Source: Atopobium sp. oral taxon 199 str. F0494
GTDB lineage: Bacteria > Actinomycetota > Coriobacteriia > Coriobacteriales > Atopobiaceae
Direction of reading: 5' to 3'
Length of the DNA stretch: 64,000 nt
Assembly (NCBI RefSeq): GCF_000411555.1
Contig: NZ_KE150486.1
Span: forward strand, 620,001 to 684,000
The position numbers and the translations under genes are program-made. Positions 35,262 to 44,237 of this stretch are shown piece by piece; the stretch's first letter is position 1, and each line of letters starts with the position of its first letter. The notes beneath the pieces are model-generated. The model made no database searches, was not told the DNA's origin, and saw only the letters and a list, made by a program, of their open reading frames with translations.

Positions 35262-36634
35262 CCTCCGGGCTCAGACTTTTTGTTCGTTTGTGAAGATGAC
35301 TCCTCACCTCGGCCACGCGCAATCGCGTCAAGGCGCCACGCTTCCCAGCCCCGCGGAGAGGGCGAGAAGAACGCGCTGCTGTCAAGTCCCTCAGGCAGAT
35401 AGCGCTGCGCAACCCATCCTTCCGGATAGTTATGCGGATACAGATAGGCTCCATACTCATCTGAACCAGGACGATGACGATCGCGTAAGTAACTTGGCAC
35501 TTCTCGCCTGGGACCGTGACGAACTTCCGCTAACGCCGCGTCAATGCCCGCCTCCGCCGCATTGGATTTTGGAGCAAGCGCCATATACAGTACGGCCTGA
35601 GCAAGATTGATGCGGCATTCGGGATAACCGATAACCTCTGCGGACTTGAAAGCGGCTTCCGCAATGAGTAACGCCTGCGGATCCGCGTTGCCAATGTCTT
35701 CTGAAGCCAAAATCATGATTCTTCGCGCAATGAACTTGGGATCTTCTCCCGCGTCAATCATGCGCGCGAGCCAGTAGAGCGCTGCATCAGGGTCAGATCC
35801 TCGCATGGATTTAATGAAGGCGGAAATGATGTCATAGTGCATGTCTCCCGCCTTGTCGTAAGAAAGTCCACGGCGGGGATTTGCTTCATGGACATGCTGC
35901 GCTGTTATTATCACAGGCTTTTTGGAGTCGGCATCTTCCGTACCAACAGGTAGCGCCATCTGACTTGCCAGCTCAAGCGAGGTAAGCGCTGCGCGGCCAT
36001 CCCCGCCCGCAAGCATTACGATCTCTTGAAGCGCTTCGGGACTGAGTTCATACTCCCCTGCAAGGCCATCGGGGCTGACAAGCGCACGTTCGACAAGCTC
36101 AACAATGGCATCATCGTCAAGTGGCTGTAGCTCCACTACACGCGAACGCGAGATGAGAGCGCTATTGACTTCAAAATACGGGTTTTCTGTAGTCGCGCCG
36201 ATAAGCACGACCGTGCGGTCCTCCACCGCATGAAGCAAAGCGTCCTGCTGTGAGCGATTAAAGCGATGTATCTCGTCGATAAAGAGGATGGTACGGCGAC
36301 CGGCCGTCAAAAGACGAGACTCCGCCGCTTCTATCTCATGCCTCAGGTCCTTGACCGTCCCGGTGATTGCTGATACTTCCACAAACTCGGCATGCGTCGT
36401 ATTGGCAATGATGCGAGCAAGCGTAGTCTTACCCGTACCGGCAGGTCCATAGAGTAATACCGACGAGAGCGTGTCATGCTCGATAGCACGGCGCAGCCAT
36501 GAGCCTTCGCCTACCGCCTGCTCCTGACCCACATAGCCTGCAAGTGAAGTAGGTCTCATACGGGCGGCAAGCGGCGCGTTTGAGCGCTTGACAGCACGGT
36601 TTATGCCTGAAAATAACGTATCCATACTGCACAT
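35252..36634 (-). CDS. rarA: Replication-associated recombination ATPase RarA (MgsA)
   Basis: This AAA+ clamp-loader-like ATPase acts at stalled forks. Walker A is LLYGPAGTGKTTLAR, Walker B ILFIDEIHRFNRSQQDALL, sensor GATTENPYFEVNSALISRSRV. The C-terminal tetramerisation domain has GSDPDAALYWLARMIDAGEDP and EYGAYLYPHNYPEGW. The length is 460 residues from the first ATG; a second ATG three codons later is equally possible as neither has a strong ribosome site. The C-terminus carries a 13-base copy of the repeated signal at 35361. Confidence 0.92.
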   Translation of the reverse strand: MCSMDTLFSGINRAVKRSNAPLAARMRPTSLAGYVGQEQAVGEGSWLRRAIEHDTLSSVLLYGPAGTGKTTLARIIANTTHAEFVEVSAITGTVKDLRHEIEAAESRLLTAGRRTILFIDEIHRFNRSQQDALLHAVEDRTVVLIGATTENPYFEVNSALISRSRVVELQPLDDDAIVELVERALVSPDGLAGEYELSPEALQEIVMLAGGDGRAALTSLELASQMALPVGTEDADSKKPVIITAQHVHEANPRRGLSYDKAGDMHYDIISAFIKSMRGSDPDAALYWLARMIDAGEDPKFIARRIMILASEDIGNADPQALLIAEAAFKSAEVIGYPECRINLAQAVLYMALAPKSNAAEAGIDAALAEVRHGPRREVPSYLRDRHRPGSDEYGAYLYPHNYPEGWVAQRYLPEGLDSSAFFSPSPRGWEAWRLDAIARGRGEESSSQTNKKSEPGGSK

Positions 36635-36669
36635 TGTAACCGACTGATCCTACGGAAAGCGCGAGCGTC

Positions 36670-37911
36670 TTAAGCGTGAACGCCGTTACCAAAGTATGTG
36701 CGCTTGGGAAAAAGCACACGCGCTTCAGGGAAAAGGGCTTCACAGGTTGCTATGAAGTAATCGTCTGTCATAGCGGAAATGAAATCCACTACCACGCGGT
36801 CGGGATCATCTTCCCACACATAGACTGCGCCGTAGTAAGCCAGATAACGCTGAAGCGGCTCAATATGGTGCTTGAAGATAGCGCACGACTCATCCCCTGA
36901 AGCGAGAGCGGAAAGCTCATAGTTATACAGTCTGGCGAAGAGATTTTTGATGTCGTCCGAAAAGTCTCCGTTTGCCTCGGAGGCTCCATAAATCTTCTGG
37001 TAATTCTCGCGCTTGGCGCGGCGCAGCTCTTTGAATGCTTCCTCACTCATTGAAATGCGATCTCTGCCAAAGCTATGCTCAATGATATCCGCCGCAAAAG
37101 CGGAAAGCGCCCAGGTATTATATGCACCACCAAGGCCGTCATCGAAGGACTCAGGCGACACGGCAGCAACGCGAATGGCGTCTTGGCGGTCTTTTCCCAC
37201 ATAGGCGATGATATCCGAAACGCGGACAACACAGCCTTCAAGCGTCATGGGGCGAAGACGATCGATGACCTGCACTCCTCGCTGCCAGCAGTCTTCAACC
37301 ACACGGTCAAACTCATCAAACGAAGAAAGATCGCTCATGTTGAGGACCTGCTGCTCAAACTCACCGTTGTGGCAAATGACGCCGTCAAGAGTTTGTAGCG
37401 AAAGGTTGCGACTATACAGCTCATCGAGAACGCGCACGCTCTGTACGTTGTGAAAGAACCAGCGACCGGTACGAGCGCGATAGAGATCATTTAAAAAGTA
37501 CTCGCCGGCATGGCCGAAAGGAGTGTGGCCAACGTCATGTCCAAGCGCGATGGCCTCGATAAGGCCAACATTAAGACCGAGCGCGCGCCCGATATCGCAT
37601 GCGATACGGCCTACCAGCTGCTCATGAAGGCCACGTCTGGTAAGGTCATCATTCGCACGGAATGAAAATACCTGCGTCTTTCCATTGAGCCTGTTATACG
37701 CCGGAGTATGCATGATCTTCTCGATATCCCGCACAAAAGCCGGCCGTATGACGCTTGCACCATCAGTGTCCGGATCTCGGCGGATAATTTCAGCGTCCCT
37801 GCAGGCGTATGCGCTGAGGCGCCCGGACGCTACTTGAGCGGCAATTTCATCTTCAAGTTCTTTCGAAAGAGCTCCCGTTAGAGTAGGAGCGAGGGTATTA
37901 ATCAACGTCAT
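36670..37911 (-). CDS. dgt: dGTPase-like HD-domain triphosphohydrolase
   Basis: It hydrolyses dNTPs to the nucleoside and triphosphate. The HD metal site is in ALGHDVGHTPFGHAGE, with the first His in YNRLNGKTQVFSFRANDDLTRRG and a later Asp in VRVSDIIAYVGKD. The length of 413 residues fits. It lies 35 bases upstream of rarA on the same strand; both deal with genome maintenance. Confidence 0.86.
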   Translation of the reverse strand: MTLINTLAPTLTGALSKELEDEIAAQVASGRLSAYACRDAEIIRRDPDTDGASVIRPAFVRDIEKIMHTPAYNRLNGKTQVFSFRANDDLTRRGLHEQLVGRIACDIGRALGLNVGLIEAIALGHDVGHTPFGHAGEYFLNDLYRARTGRWFFHNVQSVRVLDELYSRNLSLQTLDGVICHNGEFEQQVLNMSDLSSFDEFDRVVEDCWQRGVQVIDRLRPMTLEGCVVRVSDIIAYVGKDRQDAIRVAAVSPESFDDGLGGAYNTWALSAFAADIIEHSFGRDRISMSEEAFKELRRAKRENYQKIYGASEANGDFSDDIKNLFARLYNYELSALASGDESCAIFKHHIEPLQRYLAYYGAVYVWEDDPDRVVVDFISAMTDDYFIATCEALFPEARVLFPKRTYFGNGVHA

Positions 37912-38014
37912 ATCAACCTCCGCTGTTGTTTTTCAAAGCTATTGTAGCCGCAGGCCCGGACACAAATTAAAGTCGCAGCTAGATAGGGGTAGCTCGATAA
38001 GGGCAAAGAGGCAA

Positions 38015-39136
38015 CTACACGGATTTCTTGAAGTTTTCCGCAAGACACGCCGCGATGTGAGCAGCTCCACGCACATTGGGATGGTCATCATCGGCAAAAA
38101 GCTTTGGGTCCGCCTTAAGAAGATTGGTCCCCTCGATCACGTCAATGCGCTCGGAGGCCGCCGCTTCCGCGATAAACCCAGGCATGTCCTCAAAGCAGGA
38201 GAGCGGATGCGTTTGATACGTTACTTCAAAATGAGGCGTTGGGGTCAGCGCGACTATACGAGCATCTCCATACGCGTGGCGAATCTCATGAAGCGTCCGC
38301 GAAATTTCGCGTTTAACCCGATCCCTGTCGGTCTTCTCGAAACGATAATTTCCACCGAGAGCCACTATGACAAGCTGTACAGGTTCAGGCGTCGTTGGCG
38401 CTTCCACTGTCTCAGGTTGAAAGACTTGCCCGCCAACGCTTTGATTTATAAGGCCGAGCTTACATTTTTTGGCAAGCTGCGCAGGCCACGTTTTTGCCGG
38501 ACTCCCCGTCACAAAGCCCTGCGCAATGGAATCTCCTATCACTACCAGCTGCCCTTGCGGCTGCGCGGGCGAGAAGAACGACCCATTCCCATAGAGCATG
38601 CGCACCGCCGCGCTCGTCAAACACGGAAGCCAGATTCGCATGTGATGGATTTCGCCAAAGCCGGGAAGGCGTAGTTCTCGCTTCGCATCGTTTGGATTGG
38701 TCAAATCAACGTGTATGCAGGTGGGCGTCCCCAAAGGAAGCTGCGCCGTCCCTTCGGGACTGCCAAGCGAGATTGGCAGCAGCATCGCCTGCCTGCCGTC
38801 AATTTCAACCGCTACAGAATCATGGATACCCTCAGGCACCTGCCTCAGCACAGCCTGAGTTCCCTGAGGAAGCTTCTCTACCCAAAGCTCCAGCGCAATC
38901 ACAGTGGAGTCTGTCGTAAACGAAAGAGACACGCCGGACGTGCAGCGAGCCATCTGCCGATACAATCCCGGATGCCACGCCAAACAACTGCCCAAAGCAT
39001 GGAGCTGGTTCTCTGAAAACCGCTCGGGACGCGCCCAGCCATCGGCACGTTCTTCTCGCCAGAGCGCGCCCTGTAAAACGTCAACAGCAGGACGGCAGAG
39101 CCCATAAGCGGATATGTCCTGCTGCACCATTACCAT
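38015..39136 (-). CDS. SGNH/GDSL family esterase or acylhydrolase
   Basis: This is a probable cytoplasmic esterase; the substrate is unknown. An N-terminal beta-rich region of about 190 residues precedes the SGNH hydrolase domain with block I VVIGDSIAQGF (nucleophile Ser), the GGNYRF block III Asn and the DDDHPN block V Asp/His. The length is 373 residues. AAGG lies just before the ATG, inside a 7-bp hairpin. One exact copy of the 14-mer is at 39047 and a 13-base copy at 38568. Confidence 0.8.
   Translation of the reverse strand: MVMVQQDISAYGLCRPAVDVLQGALWREERADGWARPERFSENQLHALGSCLAWHPGLYRQMARCTSGVSLSFTTDSTVIALELWVEKLPQGTQAVLRQVPEGIHDSVAVEIDGRQAMLLPISLGSPEGTAQLPLGTPTCIHVDLTNPNDAKRELRLPGFGEIHHMRIWLPCLTSAAVRMLYGNGSFFSPAQPQGQLVVIGDSIAQGFVTGSPAKTWPAQLAKKCKLGLINQSVGGQVFQPETVEAPTTPEPVQLVIVALGGNYRFEKTDRDRVKREISRTLHEIRHAYGDARIVALTPTPHFEVTYQTHPLSCFEDMPGFIAEAAASERIDVIEGTNLLKADPKLFADDDHPNVRGAAHIAACLAENFKKSV
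39047..39060 (+). repeat. Exact copy 3 of ACGTTCTTCTCGCC
   Basis: Inside the SGNH gene, but here its complement is read in a different frame (Arg-Glu-Glu-Arg), which argues against protein-level selection. Confidence 0.8.
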
Positions 39137-39141
39137 CTATC

Positions 39142-39166
39142 CTTACAGTAACGACATCTCTGTAAG
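39142..39166 (-). promoter_or_regulatory. Hairpin over the ribosome site of the SGNH gene
   Basis: CTTACAG (39142-39148) and CTGTAAG (39160-39166) form a 7-bp stem with an 11-base loop. On the mRNA the AAGG of the ribosome site is inside the stem, just before the ATG at 39134-39136. It could reduce translation. Confidence 0.45.
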
Positions 39167-39227
39167 TATAGCGTCATTCACTCTTTTCAGCAGGAATCGC
39201 TGTTGCTGGGGCACCTTGAACATAGTC

Positions 39228-40229
39228 TCAATCGGCTTTTTTCTGAGCATCATGCTCACCAGGAGCGGCCACGCCTTTGCAGAACAGCTTGTCGACCCAG
39301 CCGGTAATAAGAGGGGCCGCAACAGCGGTAATAACCACCGCCGCCGCAATCTGAGCCGTTGCAATGGGCGCGATGTTGGTATACGAAGCGTCGGCTTCTA
39401 CAAAGGCTTTCGGCGTCGTAGCGGCTGTTCCGGCAACCGTACCGGAAGCAACGCCGGCTTTGCCCGATCCGCCACAAAGCCTCTCAAAGAGCGAAGTCAA
39501 AATTCCGATGACGATGCAAAGCAACGCAAGCAGCACGCCGGAAAGACCGCCTTGAATGAGCTGCTCCAAACTCATACCGCAGCCAAGAGCAAACCCTACC
39601 GCCGCGATGCAGGGATTGATACCGGGGACCAGCAGGTTTTTGAGGAAGGGGCTGAGGTTGCCCATAATGACGCCCAGCACCAGCGGAAGCAGCGTTCCCA
39701 CGTATACCAAAGGCTTGATGTCAGCAAGACCAGCGACACCGAGAGCCAGCATGGTAATCGTAGGTCCGGCAGTAAGGGCGAGAAGAGCCGTCGCTCCCTG
39801 CTCACCGGAGTCTCCGTATTCCGTCATGATGCCGGAATAGAGCGCGACATTGCAAAAGGCGATGCCCCCGATGATGGAAAGAGCAGACAGGCCGAAGAAG
39901 TTGTTGTCAAAGACCGCCGCCACGCCCAGGCCAAGCGCAATCGACAGAGCCAGTTTTGGCACGAGAACAACAATGCCCGTTTTCAGAGCCTCGGGAACCG
40001 CGCGCAGGTTAATGCTGGCTCCCATGAACAGTAAAAGCAGGCCGACAATCGTGGAGGATCCTTTGGCAATCGCCGTGGTAAAGCTGCCAACAGCCAGTAC
40101 CTGTGGGAAAAAAGAGTTCAAGAGCAAGCCGGCAAGTAGCGGATAAAGCATAATGTCGCCGGGAATGCGAGGAACCTGAAACCCTCTTTTTTCTGCTTTC
40201 GCGGCCTGCTGTTCTGCGGATTGTGTCAT
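39228..40229 (-). CDS. 2-keto-3-deoxygluconate permease family transporter
   Basis: This is a ten-helix proton symporter of the KdgT family. It has an almost continuously hydrophobic 333 residues, with PRIPGDIMLYPLLAGLLLN at the start, MGASINLRAVPEALKTG, and PGINPCIAAVGFALGCGMSL. The ATG at 40227-40229 has GGGGAGG ten bases upstream. No genes for ketodeoxygluconate use are nearby, so the substrate is an inference from family. The region upstream (40230-40386) contains a CCCGC/GCGGG hairpin at 40278-40292. Confidence 0.78.
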   Translation of the reverse strand: MTQSAEQQAAKAEKRGFQVPRIPGDIMLYPLLAGLLLNSFFPQVLAVGSFTTAIAKGSSTIVGLLLLFMGASINLRAVPEALKTGIVVLVPKLALSIALGLGVAAVFDNNFFGLSALSIIGGIAFCNVALYSGIMTEYGDSGEQGATALLALTAGPTITMLALGVAGLADIKPLVYVGTLLPLVLGVIMGNLSPFLKNLLVPGINPCIAAVGFALGCGMSLEQLIQGGLSGVLLALLCIVIGILTSLFERLCGGSGKAGVASGTVAGTAATTPKAFVEADASYTNIAPIATAQIAAAVVITAVAAPLITGWVDKLFCKGVAAPGEHDAQKKAD

Positions 40230-40386
40230 AGACAGACGCCTCCCCTTTTGTACGGTCGAACCTCGAGCACGCATCAACCCGCGTAAGGCGGGAAGATGTT
40301 TCGGTTACTCTATCAGCACAAAAGCTGAGATCCTTCTCATCCACAAGTTATTAACCATTTTGTAGCAAATGGATGGTGCCGCAAAG

Positions 40387-41277
40387 TTATACCTTGCCTC
40401 CCTCGACAACGATAGTCTCCGGATCAACATCATCGCCATAAACGGGTCTGAGCGTTTCCTCATAGTCCTTGTGGAAGAAACTCTCCTCTGCCAAAGGACC
40501 GGTTATTTCATTGTTGATAAACTCCAGAAGCGTAGTGTTGCCCTTGTGGACAGCGGCCGCGATAGTGTCAGCGTTTCCCAAGTCATCGACACCCACGACA
40601 AAACCGGGATTGGATTTTACCCACGCCAAAACCTCCGTGTTGTCGGTTGAAAACGCGTCTCCCCGTCCGTCAAGAAGAGCGTTGTACGCGTCGGCGTAGG
40701 AGTCAAACTTTACCAGCTGTACGTTGGGGTGCTGTTTTTCAAAGTACGTTTCCGCAGTCGTCCCCTTGGAGACGATAAGCTTTTTGCCTTCGAGCTCATC
40801 AACGCTTCTGATAACCGCGGCCTCAGGTGAAACAATGCCCAGCTTGATCTTCATATACGGCAACGAGAAATCAACCTTTTCAGCACGCTCATCGGTCACA
40901 GTAAAGTTCGCAAGCATGATATCAACCTTGTTTGACTGCAAAAACGGCACGCGATTAAGACCGTCGGTAGAAACGTAGCGCGCCTCCACGCCAAGATCTT
41001 GCGCAAGCCGATTGCCAAAAACAACATCATAGCCGGCGGGATTTCCATCCTTATCGACATAGCCAAAGGGAGCCTTATCGGAAAAATAGCCGATATTGAC
41101 AGCGCCTGACGTCTTGATATCGTCAACGGAGCGGAAACGATCGGACGCCTTCGCGGCGGCACCTCCCCCTGCCGTCTGAGACCCACCATGGTCGCAAGCG
41201 GACAAAACGAGGGCGGCAGAACTTTCAACAATACCAAGAAACGCTCGGCGCGTCAGCTGTACAGAGATACTCTTCAT
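40387..41277 (-). CDS. Polar amino-acid ABC transporter substrate-binding lipoprotein (family 3)
   Basis: This extracytoplasmic receptor is the last gene of a four-gene importer operon. The signal TRRAFLG (twin arginine) and the lipobox LVLSAC near residue 28 are clear, and the SBP family 3 core follows (VNIGYFSDKAPFGYVDKDG, DIMLANFTVTDERAEKVDFS). The length is 296 residues. The ligand may be cystine or cysteine, because the operon leader encodes a Cys-rich peptide; that is inference. Confidence 0.86.
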   Translation of the reverse strand: MKSISVQLTRRAFLGIVESSAALVLSACDHGGSQTAGGGAAAKASDRFRSVDDIKTSGAVNIGYFSDKAPFGYVDKDGNPAGYDVVFGNRLAQDLGVEARYVSTDGLNRVPFLQSNKVDIMLANFTVTDERAEKVDFSLPYMKIKLGIVSPEAAVIRSVDELEGKKLIVSKGTTAETYFEKQHPNVQLVKFDSYADAYNALLDGRGDAFSTDNTEVLAWVKSNPGFVVGVDDLGNADTIAAAVHKGNTTLLEFINNEITGPLAEESFFHKDYEETLRPVYGDDVDPETIVVEGGKV

Positions 41278-41291
41278 AACAAACTCTTTTC

Positions 41292-42101
41292 TTATTCCGA
41301 GATGGGGTTATGGGAAACTTTTTCAAACTCAAACGTCCGCAGAAATTCCTTTGCTCGAGCGGTTGAGGGTGACGAGAAGAACTTCTCGGCATCATCTGAT
41401 TCCTCAACGATAGTGCCTTGATCAATCAGTAGGATGCGGTCTGCGACGGCGCGGGCGAAACGCATCTCATGCGTGACGATGACCATCGTGAGACCCAGTC
41501 GCGCCAACTCCATTACTACACCAAGGACTTCATGCACCATCTCAGGATCAAGAGCCGCGGTTATTTCGTCAAACAGCATGACCTCAGGATTGGTCATGAG
41601 CGCTCGAACAATAGCGACGCGTTGTTTTTGTCCGCCTGAAAGCGATGAAGGATATGAATCGCGCAAATCCCACAGACCCACACGGCGCAGCCATTCTTCA
41701 GCCTGCGCAAACACCTCTTCTTTCGCGCGTTTTTGCGCGACAAGTGGCGCTAAAGTGACGTTTTTCATCACGCTCATATGAGGGAAGAGGTCATAGCTCT
41801 GAAATACCATGCCGATACCCGCCGCCGCGTGATCGCGCTTCTCGCCGGAAATTTGCTGCCCGTTAAAAAATACCACGCCTCCCTGGATATCTTCCAAGCC
41901 AACAATACAGCGCAAAAGCGTTGACTTCCCGCAGCCGGAAGGTCCGAGCACCACGACAACCTGACCGCGGTCGACAGAAAACGAGACGTCGTCAAGAACG
42001 GGCTTTTTACCTCCATAGGACTTCACAAGGTGGCTGACCTCAAGCACGGGCGCTTTGGCATCAGCGCGTTCGGAAACGGCGGTAGATTCATCAGTACGCA
42101 T
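41292..42101 (-). CDS. Polar amino-acid ABC transporter ATPase (GlnQ/TcyC-like)
   Basis: This is the cytoplasmic ATPase of the importer. Walker A is LGPSGCGKSTLLRC, signature LSGGQKQRVAIVRAL, Walker B VMLFDEITAALD, switch VTHEMRFA. The length of 269 residues includes a 20-residue extra N-terminus. The Asp-Glu-Ile in place of the usual Asp-Glu-Pro after Walker B is a mild variation. The ATG overlaps the upstream permease stop (TGATG). Confidence 0.9.
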   Translation of the reverse strand: MRTDESTAVSERADAKAPVLEVSHLVKSYGGKKPVLDDVSFSVDRGQVVVVLGPSGCGKSTLLRCIVGLEDIQGGVVFFNGQQISGEKRDHAAAGIGMVFQSYDLFPHMSVMKNVTLAPLVAQKRAKEEVFAQAEEWLRRVGLWDLRDSYPSSLSGGQKQRVAIVRALMTNPEVMLFDEITAALDPEMVHEVLGVVMELARLGLTMVIVTHEMRFARAVADRILLIDQGTIVEESDDAEKFFSSPSTARAKEFLRTFEFEKVSHNPISE

Positions 42102-42772
42102 CAGCGCATCCTCCTCTCAAGCCTGCGTGCAATAAGCGATAAGGGGGAGCAGGCTGCAAAGTATAGAAAGAAAACGGTGCCATACACCCACAAGGCACCT
42201 GTCGTGGGAAATTGAAAACGGTAGAAATCAGTGATTTGTGAACCGACACGAATAAGTTCTACAACACCGATTAAATTGCAGAGCGCTGTTGTTTTGATCA
42301 TGCGCGTCATCAGATTGATTGCAGGCGGAAGCAGTCGCGTGACTGCCTGAGGCAAGACAATGCGCGTCAACGTTTGTTTTTTAGAAAGACCCAGTGCGAA
42401 CGCGCTGTCATACTGGGAACACGGAATCGATTCGAGAGCTGCGCGGACAAGATCTCCCAGCTCAGCGGCTCCCCAGAATGTAAAGACCACAATAGATGCC
42501 TCAAACCCATCGAGATTGACATCAAACCAAGCAGCCGTGCCAAAGAACACCACATAGAGCAAGACCAACTGAGGCATCACACGAACGATTTCCAGATATA
42601 ATCTCAGAACAGCACGGGCAACTCGCTTGCGCGAAGTCATCATAACTCCCACGAGAATACCAAGAGGAATTGAAAGCGCCGCCGAGAGAAGACCTATCTC
42701 AACGGTGACCCAAAGCCCTCCCATAAGACGAGCTATGACATTGTCTTGAAGAAGAATGTTATCGACGAGCAT
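42101..42772 (-). CDS. Polar amino-acid ABC transporter permease 2
   Basis: This is a HisM/GlnP-type membrane subunit. Four to five hydrophobic segments and the coupling loop SAFALGLSKKQTLTRIVLPQA are seen. The ATG at 42770-42772 (MLVDNILLQ) has AGAGG seven bases upstream and limits the overlap with the previous permease to 14 bases. About 223 residues. Two different permeases in one operon suggest a heterodimeric channel. Confidence 0.88.
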   Translation of the reverse strand: MLVDNILLQDNVIARLMGGLWVTVEIGLLSAALSIPLGILVGVMMTSRKRVARAVLRLYLEIVRVMPQLVLLYVVFFGTAAWFDVNLDGFEASIVVFTFWGAAELGDLVRAALESIPCSQYDSAFALGLSKKQTLTRIVLPQAVTRLLPPAINLMTRMIKTTALCNLIGVVELIRVGSQITDFYRFQFPTTGALWVYGTVFFLYFAACSPLSLIARRLERRMR

Positions 42773-43412
42773 AGTCAAACCTCTTCTCAAGCCAACTGCC
42801 AAAAAGAGACAGGGGAACTAAGATAACGGCATATGACACCACCAGCATAAAAAGGGCTTCCGTTGTGTTGTACATCATGCCGATAAGATCCTTAGTTACA
42901 AACATCAAATCAGCCAAGGCGATGCCGGAGACGACCGAAGACTCCTTGATAAGAAAGATGACGTTAGCGACAAGACCGGAAAGAGACACTGAAAACGCCT
43001 GTGGAAGAATCACATACCGCAATGACTGCAAGCGCGACAAACCGAGCACTTGCGATGACTCATATTGAATGTTTTCGACAGAAGCTATGCCGGCCCTCAG
43101 AGACTCAGACATATAGGAGCCTCCGAGAAACGTGAGACCCACCACTGCCGCTGCTTCAGCGTCCATTGTAAGACCGAGCTTGGTCAAGCCGAAATATATA
43201 AGGAAAATCTGTACCAGCAAGGGTGTATTTCGAGAAAGCTCCGTATACGCTGTAATAAGCCACCTTGCTATTGAACTGTTTGTCTGCATAGCCATGGTGC
43301 ACATAAGTCCCACTATAAGCGAAAATACAACGCCTAAAAACGATATGACAATGGTTGTCTGCGCGGCCGCGGCATACAGGGGAAGATACTTCCCGATGAA
43401 GCCCCAATCCAT
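42759..43412 (-). CDS. Polar amino-acid ABC transporter permease 1
   Basis: First structural gene of the importer operon. It is a GlnP-type membrane subunit with the loop SSQVLGLSRLQSLRYVILPQ and family start PLYAAAAQTTIVISFLGV. I start at the ATG 43410-43412 (MDWGFIGKYL) with GGAGAGG upstream; a GTG nine codons earlier is possible. About 217 residues. It lies downstream of a leader peptide and hairpin. Confidence 0.87.
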   Translation of the reverse strand: MDWGFIGKYLPLYAAAAQTTIVISFLGVVFSLIVGLMCTMAMQTNSSIARWLITAYTELSRNTPLLVQIFLIYFGLTKLGLTMDAEAAAVVGLTFLGGSYMSESLRAGIASVENIQYESSQVLGLSRLQSLRYVILPQAFSVSLSGLVANVIFLIKESSVVSGIALADLMFVTKDLIGMMYNTTEALFMLVVSYAVILVPLSLFGSWLEKRFDYARR

Positions 43413-43512
43413 GCGATTATAATCCTCTCCAAAACGCACGCCGTAATCTGCGTACCTATCGCTGTCTGTAAAAGATGGAATGGCGTAACGCCCGAACCCT
43501 CACCAACTAGAG

Positions 43513-43553
43513 AGACAAAAAACGACTAGCCCCTCGTCCTATAGGACTCGGGC
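43513..43553 (-). terminator. Attenuator-like hairpin in the amino-acid importer leader
   Basis: On the minus strand GCCCGAGTCC loops by TATA onto GGACGAGGGGC (43529-43553), with an inner 4-bp stem, tandem G-A mismatches and an outer GC stem. A T-run (TCGTTTTTTG) follows at 43513-43525. The leader-peptide stop lies between the stem and the T-run. Confidence 0.65.
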
Positions 43554-43612
43554 ACCGGACAGATCGCGGTACATGCGCAAGGCATGGGATATGTCATCGT
43601 TTCGAATCGCAT
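43526..43612 (-). CDS. Cysteine-containing leader peptide upstream of the amino-acid importer
   Basis: This 28-codon frame runs from the ATG at 43610-43612 to the TAG at 43526-43528. It has Cys at positions 12, 14 and 18 (PMPCACTAICPVPE), and its last eight codons form the terminator-like hairpin. A strong promoter (TTGACA, 16 bases, TAGGAT) ends about eight bases before the ATG, so the mRNA would be nearly leaderless. The arrangement (short Cys-rich peptide, then hairpin and T-run, then a family 3 importer operon) resembles transcription attenuation by cysteine supply. It is inference; the peptide has not been compared with relatives. Confidence 0.5.
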   Translation of the reverse strand: MRFETMTYPMPCACTAICPVPESYRTRG

Positions 43613-43619
43613 GGTAGTA

Positions 43620-43647
43620 ATCCTACTTGCAACTAGGAATTTGTCAA
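43620..43647 (-). promoter_or_regulatory. Promoter of the leader peptide and amino-acid importer
   Basis: On the minus strand TTGACA (43642-43647) and TAGGAT (43620-43625) are 16 bases apart. The -35 is perfect and the -10 is 4 of 6. Confidence 0.6.
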
Positions 43648-43667
43648 CCGCCCGTAAGAAACAATAA

Positions 43668-44234
43668 TCATTTGGAAACATTTGCTCCATCAGCAGCTTC
43701 TTTGACCTCTGAAAAAGCCTCGATAAGATCGTCGAGCGTCATACAAGCATGAGCGGGGCTCGTAGAGGGCAGCGGCACAGAGGCTATCTTACTATCAGGC
43801 AGGATAAAGCGACGATAAAGCCGCGTAGCAGCGCCTCCGAGCGTAAATATGCGCACTATGTCAGCCTGTGCAAGCAGCATGTCGATAGCATTGGGGACGG
43901 GATTTTCGATACTTGCATCAGACGCCCCGACAATGTCACATGATGCAAGAACATCGCAGAGAGCAATATGGTGCCTGTGGCAAAAATCTCTTTTCTCATC
44001 GATTGTGTCCGGAAGATTTTCTCCCCAAAGACCCGCCATAACACGCCAGAAACGGTTTTGTGGATTGCCGAAGTAAAAACCGATCGCCCGCGATTTAGGA
44101 CTTGGCATTGATCCTAAAAGCAGCACGCGGGATTCTCTGTCAATAACGGGAGGCAGAACATTTTCAACGTGCTCCCGCTTGTGCATCCGTGTACCTTGCA
44201 AGGTTCCACGTTTGTCTCGCGACAATTTAGTCAC
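43668..44234 (-). CDS. Hypoxanthine/uracil-type DNA glycosylase (UDG superfamily)
   Basis: It probably removes deaminated bases such as hypoxanthine from DNA. The core motif VLLLGSMPSPKSRAIGFYFG and NPQNRFWRVMAGLW are typical of the hypoxanthine-DNA glycosylase group (UDG family 6). ALCDVLASCDIVGASDASI and SVPLPSTSPAHA complete the fold. The length is 188 residues. It starts with a GTG, with GGGAG upstream, three bases after the phosphatase stop. Mug-type is the alternative. Confidence 0.82.
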   Translation of the reverse strand: MTKLSRDKRGTLQGTRMHKREHVENVLPPVIDRESRVLLLGSMPSPKSRAIGFYFGNPQNRFWRVMAGLWGENLPDTIDEKRDFCHRHHIALCDVLASCDIVGASDASIENPVPNAIDMLLAQADIVRIFTLGGAATRLYRRFILPDSKIASVPLPSTSPAHACMTLDDLIEAFSEVKEAADGANVSK

Positions 44235-44237
44235 GCG

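Noticed and set aside
43540-43600. T-box riboswitch in front of the amino-acid importer
   Set aside because: The piece TACCGCG resembles a T-box core, but the UGG before it is missing and the leader is too short for a specifier stem.
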